Origin: Hamiltosporidium tvaerminnensis
Lineage: Eukaryota; Microsporidia; Dubosqiidae
DNA length: 64,000 bases
Assembly: GCA_022605425.2 (NCBI GenBank)
Contig: JAKIMF020000005.1
Span: 344,501-408,500, forward strand
Direction of reading: 5' to 3'
Under the pieces are notes generated by a model, which worked only from the letters and a program-made list of their open reading frames with translations, was not told the DNA's origin and ran no database searches. The position numbers were made by a program, and so were the translations under genes. Below, piece after piece: positions 57,665 through 64,000 of the stretch (the stretch's first letter is position 1; the number at the start of each line of letters is the position of its first letter).

Positions 57665-57964
57665 AATCGAGATTTTTATAATTGAAGTTTAGTTTTAATT
57701 TTTAGAATATTTTTATTAAATTTTAAAGTATTTATATTTTCTTTAGAATTTATTGCTTGAGTAATCATTAAATGCTCATTAATTCAATAATATTTGAATC
57801 TTTATTTTTTAAAAAGTGAATTCTAAAGATAAAACAACTTGAAGTTTATTTAACTTTTTGAAATACAAAAATATTTTAAAATTTTAAAAATTCATATTAA
57901 AGTTTCTTAAGGGAAAAGAATTTTTACTCCTTTAATAATTTTTACTTTTTATAATTAAATTATT

Positions 57965-58480
57965 GGTGGAGGAAGGATGACCACAAAAAAACCTTTTGCG
58001 TGGCAATGAGTATGTGAAACTGGTGTGATGAACAGTGTTGGATTTTAGTGGGAATAAAACCGCGCTACATTTTTCGTTAAAAGGGATTTGAGGAGATTAA
58101 GGGCTATGAAATGGCGAAACTTTTTCTACAAATCTATTTTATAGTTTTTTATGTAACTGGATCTCAGAACACGGCTGAAATTATGGTAATTACCATGTAA
58201 AAGCATTGAAACCTAGCTTTGCTCACTCGGGTTAGAAGACTTAGCGCTTGAAATATATTAAAACAAAGTTCTTTCAAGCAGGAGCCAAGTTGCAGTTATA
58301 CCAGTTGGTATGGTATTGGTCTGTGTAGGTAAACCCCATGTAAGTCACTGAAATATATCTTAGCTAGAAGTTTATTGAATTCAGAAAGTTTAAAGTAAGT
58401 GGGAAGGCTGCATAGTCTTGGAAAAGCTCAGGGTGCCCTCGGCCTTCGATCACACACCATGCAGCGGACAAACAAAAAAC
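57965..58480 (+). repeat. Dispersed repeat family R1, copy 3 (most complete)
   Basis: Head ATGACCACAAAAAAACCTTT with GGCAATGAGTATGTGAAACT. Middle CTAGCTTTGCTCACTCGGGT with AGAAGACTTAGCGC. Then CATGTAAGTCACTGAAATAT with CTTAGCTAGAAGTTTA, and the end GCTGCATAGTCTTGGAAAAG with CCTTCGATCACACACCATGC. All blocks are found in order in at least two other copies. Confidence 0.8.
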
Positions 58481-59652
58481 GGGAAACCTTCTTCCCGTTA
58501 AACTGCTTCTACACGCCTTTTAGATAAAAAAACTTTGGAATATAAGTATCGCAAGAGGTACGTACAGTTCGAGTTCGTTTGAGCAGTTATATGTAAAACC
58601 CAGAACTGCATTAATGCCATAAAAACTTTAATAACCTGCTGTTCTCTATTATAATGTGATATATTAAATAATTTATTGTTTTTAAATAAAAAATATCGAA
58701 TTAAGATCCTTAAGATAATAATACACACACACCAACGTCGCTCTTTATTCATCGAGTAGTATATTTCTTCCTACCAAATTGTTTACTTTGATTTTATAAA
58801 ATTAAATACATCTTTTGATTACAGACGAGTCTCATTTTTATATTAATTTTAAGTCTTTCCTGACATATTATTGCCCATATAAACAACCGCAAAACCGAGC
58901 TAAGTTTATTTTTCTGCTACATACTAGCTTGTTACTTTCTTTGCTCTGGCGCAATAAAAATTTTCAATTTTTCCCAGGGAAAAAATATTTTTAAACTTAA
59001 ATCTCTATAATTACTTTATAAATAAAGTTTATATAATTTAGAAATGAAAAAAAATTCCGATAAAAATCCAAGGAAAAAATTTATAATATTAATACTACTT
59101 CTTTTACCAATATATGTGTGTCTAAATGGATAATTTATAGTTAGTAACAGGTTATTTAAGTATACAACTTTATTTATTTATACTTTACAGATGAATGTTT
59201 AATATAAAATGACTATTGCAAAATTTTTACTGATACAATATTAATTATATTCTTTACTGGTAAGATATTTAATATAAAATAATTATTAGTTTTGCATTTT
59301 TGCATTTTCATTATTTATCTTTAGTAGTAAGATGTGGTTAGTATTTCGCAAATTAATGCAATCGAAGTATTCTTACGTATATCTTGCTTAAAAAGTTTTT
59401 AATAACTTTATTGGATATTTAAACATTTAAAAACGTTATTATTGACTAACTGATAAAAATAAACTATTAAACTATTTAAATGGATTGATTAGCATATTTT
59501 TTTGAGAATAAATACACTTTTATTGGTCAAATAATTGTAAATGAATTATAATTTATGAAAAATCTTAACTAAATATACTTTTAAGGAGTCGTAACGTATT
59601 ATACGTTAAAATATATTTTAAAAACTATAAGTTTGTTTCGAAATTAGTTTAC
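58481..59652. other. Gene-free AT-rich stretch
   Basis: No convincing gene; an 84-codon minus-strand frame (58498-58752) has no motif or start signal. Upstream region of the secreted Thr/Ala-rich protein gene. Confidence 0.5.
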
Positions 59653-60129
59653 ATGGAGATTTTCTACAAAATAATAGCTTTGGCTTTCTTTCTTCTGAAT
59701 AAAATTGATACAGCTGTTGTTGAAACCGGTACAGCCACTCCTGTGGTTACATCTGCCGATACAGCTACAGCCATTCCTACGGCTACAGCCACACCTACAG
59801 CAGTTTCAGAGAAAAAAGAAGAAAATACGGCTAATCCAGAAGGACTTAGTGCAAATCCAACTACAGCGCAAATCGGGAATACTTTGGATGGTAAAAATGC
59901 AATCAAAGAAGGAAATTCTACCACAAGCAAAAACGCTACACTCGGTAGCAATGAAACCTGTCCTGAGAATAACGGAACAAGTCATGACTCCTCTAAAAAG
60001 AAAAACGAAAAATCGAATCATCACAACGATTCTGCGGATACAAATGGTAAAAACGATCGTAGTAGTAAAGATGATAAAAATGTACAACGCGCTACATTTA
60101 AAAGAGCGGAATTAACTTTAATAAGTTAA
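59653..60129 (+). CDS. Small secreted Thr/Ala-rich protein
   Basis: Unrecognised. 158 residues with a signal-peptide-like start (hydrophobic residues 4-16, IFYKIIALAFFLL). A Thr/Ala/Pro-rich segment at about 24-51 (TATPVVT, TATAIPTATATPTA) is mucin-like and would suit O-linked glycosylation. A hydrophilic Asn/Ser/Lys/Asp-rich second half follows with several N-x-S/T sites (for example NSTTSKN, NETC, NGTS) and one Cys in NETCPE. The codon composition is clearly less AT-rich than the surroundings, which supports a real gene. Such proteins are common among microsporidian spore-wall and secreted components, but no specific role can be given. The frame starts at the first ATG; no CCC motif precedes it. 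Confidence 0.7.
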   Translation: MEIFYKIIALAFFLLNKIDTAVVETGTATPVVTSADTATAIPTATATPTAVSEKKEENTANPEGLSANPTTAQIGNTLDGKNAIKEGNSTTSKNATLGSNETCPENNGTSHDSSKKKNEKSNHHNDSADTNGKNDRSSKDDKNVQRATFKRAELTLIS

Positions 60130-61228
60130 AGCAGAAGCTTCACAAATGAAAATTAAAAGTTTAAAAGTTAAAATTTTATTCTATTTTTTAAAAACGAATT
60201 TATATTCACTTTTAAAATAAAAGTTACAACCTAAAATTTTTCCATCCATTGATTGAGAAAGATTTGCAATAAATTATTTTTAATATAAATTTAGCTGAAA
60301 AATATCTTAAAATCAAACGACATATTTTTAATTCTAATTTATGTTTATTTTACATCATAAAGATGTATAATACACTATTTCTATACCATTTTTTATTTCT
60401 AATAGTAAAATATATTCAATAATCTTACTAAAATTATATTTTACATGTCCTTTCTAAACATTTATGTTGCTTAGACTCATGAATGTAAAAATTCATAGAT
60501 TTTTACCTACTAGTTTAATATCAAATAGCTATAAAAATAACCTATTCAATTACTATTTAAATATTTGTTAAAGTAAAAATGGCATTTTCATAGAATATTC
60601 TACCGCCTCGACTGTTTTATTCCCTATTAAATACGGTCTATTAAATTTTTGTTTAAAATTTATTTTAAAATATATCAGTAAGTCTCTATTGTTCAAATAT
60701 TTTTAATCCAAAACGGGCATACAAACTATAATTAAATTTAATTCAAAGCTTAAAAAAACAATATTTTTTTAATCTTAGATTATCCAAAAAATACACTTAA
60801 AATAAAACTTTATCATGTCTAATGCTTCAATTAGCCATTATATTTTTTATAGTTAACAAATATTTTTTTTGTTCAATATACTTTTTATGATATTTTCTAA
60901 TAAATTTTGCTTTTTTATAAACAATCTCGAATAAAAGAAGTTTTAAAAAGTTTGACTACATACTAACTCCAATTATAATAAATATTATAGAAAAAAACAA
61001 GTATAAGCACTTAATGTAAATTTGTTGTTCTATTTTTTTTCTATGTCCTAAACAGAATATTATTAGATGAAGAGAAATACTAGAAGAACAAAAATATAAT
61101 TTTTGAATAAAGTTTTTACCATAGCTACTTAAACAAAATATACAAATAGAAATAATACCTTTCTATCAAAAGTATTTTAACAAACATCTACAAGTAAAAG
61201 CAATAACTGACAGCAAAAAATATAGTAA
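60130..61228. other. Gene-free AT-rich stretch
   Basis: No gene, RNA or tandem repeat recognised. Confidence 0.55.
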
Positions 61229-61440
61229 CAGAACATTTGATAATAAAAAAAAAAAAAAAAGATAAATTAATAAATAATAATTTAACATTAAACAATATAG
61301 TTAAAAAACATTTGATAATAAAAGAAATAAAAAAAGATAAATTAATGAATAATAATTTATTATTAAACAATAGAGTTAAAAAACATTTGATAATAAAAGA
61401 AATAAAAAAAAGATAAATTAATGAATAATAATTTAACATT
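61229..61440. repeat. 75-bp minisatellite, about 3 copies
   Basis: Units of about 75 bp built on AAAAAACATTTGATAATAAA and AAAGATAAATTAATGAATAA. The first unit has a long A run. The minus strand shows a repetitive 98-codon frame (FIIKCFLT) that is incidental. Confidence 0.9.
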
Positions 61441-61845
61441 AGATTATGTAAACATGCATAAGTAATATAATCATTATAAAACATTTTTTTATAAATAAAT
61501 TTTAATTTACTTAATGTATTTTTTAGATCATAAATAATTTTGTAAATTTAATTAAATTAAGTTATGATAGAACAATATTCATATCCAATTCACTATGTTT
61601 GTATGAAATATTATTTATATCTGAATTACAGTTTAATATCTTAGAACCATATGTTTTTAACTATAGTATAGATAAAAAAACTAATAAAAATTATTTGTTT
61701 AATAATCACAAATAGATAAAGTAAACAAATAATAAAGATATAGTAGATATAATAAAGATGTCAAAGATAAAATAGTTAAGAAATATAAAATAGCTAAGAA
61801 ATATAAAATAGATTTTGATTTTTAAAAAATTAAATAAAAAACTAA

Positions 61846-61858
61846 CCCTCTCTAACCC
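61846..61858 (+). promoter_or_regulatory. Double CCC start-site motif of the Myb/telobox gene
   Basis: Two CTAACCCT boxes ten bases apart (CCC at 61846-61848 and 61856-61858) end five bases before the ATG at 61863. They decide the start: the upstream in-frame ATG at 61815 would place these signals inside the coding region. TAACCCT is also a telomere-like hexamer-plus-one, which may matter for a telobox protein. Confidence 0.55.
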
Positions 61859-61862
61859 TTAT

Positions 61863-62474
61863 ATGTCACCAGAAGAAGAAGAAAAAAATGAAGAAAATCC
61901 ATCGATTTTAAAGTTACACATATACACGTCAAGAAAGTACAAGACGGATGTACTGCAACCACAAAAAGAATTGACCGATGGAAATTTACGTAGTTCATCG
62001 AAATATAAAAAAGAACGTAGAGAAATAGTGAGTTGGTCTGATGAAGAAATAGATGCACTACAAAAAGGTGTTGAAAAATATGGATACGGTAAATGGAAAG
62101 CAATTTTTCTCGATCTCGACTTCAAATTTCATACATCACGAAATCCTTCGGATTTAAAAGATAAATACCGACTACTTACCAAAAAGACATCGTATTATGC
62201 GCTAAAAAAACAAGATTTTGTTGTGGTAGATAATGAATGGAATTATCTTACAGACTCTCTTGGTAAGTATGATGTCTATAAAGAAAAGTTTCCGCATGAT
62301 GCATGTGAAAGAGCAGCTATTTTACACTGTAAAAGTACGTTAGATGGTAGTATTATTAGACTAATGAGTCTTTCTAATCAGTCTGTAATGCATGTGTATG
62401 AGGTGTTTATAATAGAAGAAGGTTGTAATAAATACAAAGTAAGAAAAATATCTACACTTACTCGGTCAACATAG
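61863..62474 (+). CDS. Myb/SANT telobox DNA-binding protein
   Basis: Probable nuclear DNA-binding protein with one C-terminal-type Myb domain of the telomere-binding (TRF/Tbf1/TRB) class. WSDEEIDALQKGVEKYGYGKWKAI forms helices 1 and 2, here at about residues 57-80. The recognition helix ends PSDLKDKYRLL, which matches the telobox signature VDLKDKxR. The N-terminal 50 residues are acidic then basic (EEEEKNEEN; KKERRE). The C-terminal 95 residues have no recognised domain. Classic TRF/Tbf1 proteins carry a large N-terminal dimerisation domain and a C-terminal Myb, so this 203-residue protein with the Myb in the first half is a different layout. Start at 61863 is chosen because CCC motifs directly precede it. 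Confidence 0.8.
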   Translation: MSPEEEEKNEENPSILKLHIYTSRKYKTDVLQPQKELTDGNLRSSSKYKKERREIVSWSDEEIDALQKGVEKYGYGKWKAIFLDLDFKFHTSRNPSDLKDKYRLLTKKTSYYALKKQDFVVVDNEWNYLTDSLGKYDVYKEKFPHDACERAAILHCKSTLDGSIIRLMSLSNQSVMHVYEVFIIEEGCNKYKVRKISTLTRST

Positions 62475-62689
62475 CTTTTCAAATTAAAATTTTTATTTTA
62501 ATTTATTTAATTGTAATATATCGTATTGTATAATATTTAAAAGGATTATAATTTATTGTTGAAGAATTATGTTGTTACAATCTATTGAAGTTTTATTCAA
62601 GTGAATTACATTGTTGTTTAATTAGTTATATTGTTAAACCGTTAAAATATTAAACTATAAAGATTAAATCGTTTAAAAAATATTTTTTT

Positions 62690-63375
62690 TAATGAAATTC
62701 TGGTTTAATATGCTTTTCACTCGTTTATTTATATTCTTCTGCCTCTTTAACCTCATACTTTCCTCTTCTAGATCCGAGTCTTTTATACTACTGTCTTTTG
62801 GTTTAGTATAGTTCCCCCATATGAAATAAACGATGTATTATTTCGTGTTTTAAAACATTTAACTCTATATTTCTCGTTACTAGATTGTCATAAAGGGTAT
62901 GTTAGTTCTTCGTATATCCTGCTTTTTAATAATACATAGATGCTCTTTTATAGCTCTCTTTGGCATTTGGTTCTGAATCAAGTTCTCTTCGTCGAACTGA
63001 GAACTTGTTTCGACTGTCTTTTTAAGTACTATTGATTGAATGTATGTCTCTATATTTTTGGGTATTTGTTCTTTTTTGGATATATCATATGGTAATCCAT
63101 CAGAATACTGAGCTGTGTTATCACATAATAAACTATTTTAATATAATTTTATACACAGCCCTCGATAAATAGCTAAGAAACAGTGATTTTTTTGGTTTTG
63201 CAGTTGCAACTGCTCAAGGTGTATCTTATGAAATGATTCGTAGTTTACCGAGAGACATTGTAGTTTTACTTTTATCCAAAACAAACATATCGGGTCTATT
63301 TTTGTGAATTTTTATATCAGTTTTTATCTTGAGGCCCACTCATTTCCGGTGACTCATCCATTGCAAATACTAAGT
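62690..63375 (-). mobile_element. Decayed RLE retrotransposon fragment, copy G
   Basis: Matches the 3' half of copies A-C: the terminal block near 62695 (ATGAAATTCTGGTTTAATAT), the acidic linker, CGTCGAACTGAGAACTTGTT near 62989, and endonuclease sequence to about 63330 (TCGGGTCTATTTTTGTGAAT, PD codons). All frames are broken. Confidence 0.75.
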
Positions 63376-63559
63376 ATTTTGTATAAAAAAAACAACTACA
63401 TTTTTTAAAAGAAATGACATGTTTTATATTTTTTTCATGAAATTAACTCGGTCAAATAAATATTTTTTACTTAAAAAAACAACACACTTTTTAAAATAAA
63501 AGCAAGTGTTGTATTTTTTCATGACGTTAAGACGATTTTAAGTTTAAGATAAATAAATT

Positions 63560-64000
63560 CTTCCCGACACTCCATTGGTATTCCCTACGATACCCAAATA
63601 TAAAAAACTTTCATCCAAAATGGGCGTCACGCCAATTAAAAGGCGTGCTATTCGCATTAAGTTCGTGATATGGAATGTATCGTAGGTCAAAACCCACCTG
63701 AGCGCACTCAAAACTATGCAGCAATTTAACTTATGTTAGAATTTGGAAACATGAAATTTTCTAGCTATAATATATCTTGGCGACTTACATGGAAATCATC
63801 AAGATAGTGCAAAGTCATATCCACAAGCATAACCTGCTACTTAGCTTTCCTAAATTTAAAGTTTTTTTATTTTTTTCACAGGCGCTAAGTCTTCTAACCT
63901 GAGTGAGCAAAGCCAGGTTAGATACTTTACATAGAAATTAACTACAAATTCAACAGCGGTCTGCAATTTAGCGACATAAAAAAATACAAAATAAATTTTT
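63560..64000 (-). repeat. Dispersed repeat family R1, copy 5 (cut by the window end)
   Basis: On the minus strand: TTTTTTTATGTCGCTAAATT, then ACCTGGCTTTGCTCACTCAG with GAAGACTTAGCGCCTGTG, GACTTTGCACTATCTTGATG, CATGTAAGTCGCCAAGATAT, GCTGCATAGTTTTGAGTGCG and TTTTGACCTACGATACATTC. Aligns with copy 3 over its full visible length. Confidence 0.8.

Noticed and set aside
59664-60115. Antisense and alternative frames over the secreted Thr/Ala-rich gene.
   Set aside because: Only the 59653 frame has a signal peptide and Thr/Pro/Asn composition consistent with a secreted protein.
61188-61484. 98-codon minus-strand hydrophobic frame.
   Set aside because: Translation of the 75-bp A/T-rich array.

Overview
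The window looks like a piece of a large, gene-poor, very AT-rich microsporidian genome. The recognisable genes are intronless eukaryotic single-copy genes, often shortened relative to yeast: a Ste24-type protease, an Spt20-like SAGA subunit, Trm10, a Pho85/CDK5-type kinase, a RhoGAP protein, Lsg1, Cdc73, an alpha/beta hydrolase, a B-type cyclin and a telobox Myb protein. Six of them have a CCC motif 0-13 bases before the ATG, the start-site signal known from microsporidia. Gene density (about a dozen genes in 64 kb) and the number of decayed transposons argue for one of the expanded microsporidian genomes, not a compact Encephalitozoon-type one. I cannot name the species.

Layout. 1-2040: decayed sequence. 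2055-3305: Ste24-like protease. 3380-8165: two decayed retroelements, an R2/Dong-like RLE copy and an APE-type LINE. 9036-13852: minisatellite, Spt20-like gene, a dispersed repeat and a secreted Gln/Gly-rich repeat protein gene. 15048-17540: two tandem arrays. 17570-19471: Trm10 and the Pho85-like kinase. 20250-28530: a 4.3 kb block (RLE fragment + RhoGAP gene + spacer) present twice in tandem, the second copy riddled with small deletions from 27132 on. 29448-30300: further RLE pieces. 30432-35082: co-directional Lsg1, Cdc73 and alpha/beta hydrolase genes, each followed by its own short tandem repeat. 35360-56060: almost gene-free, holding dispersed repeats, a decayed approximately 2.3 kb gene, a tRNA-Glu-derived SINE-like element and an integrase fragment interrupted by a microsatellite. 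56687-57664: B-type cyclin. 59653-60129: a small secreted Thr/Ala-rich protein. 61863-62474: Myb/telobox protein. 62690-64000: one more RLE copy and a dispersed repeat.

The genes do not form one pathway. Several are core nuclear functions (SAGA, Paf1 complex, CDK, cyclin, telobox factor), one is tRNA modification, one is late 60S maturation, and two encode secreted low-complexity proteins of the kind seen in spore walls and polar tubes. The most striking features are structural: gene-specific minisatellites directly after 3' ends, a RhoGAP tandem duplication bounded by retroelement copies, a deletion-rich stretch that may be an unpolished assembly segment, and two undescribed dispersed non-coding repeat families. 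Coordinates of repeat edges are by-eye estimates; no alignment or database search was run.
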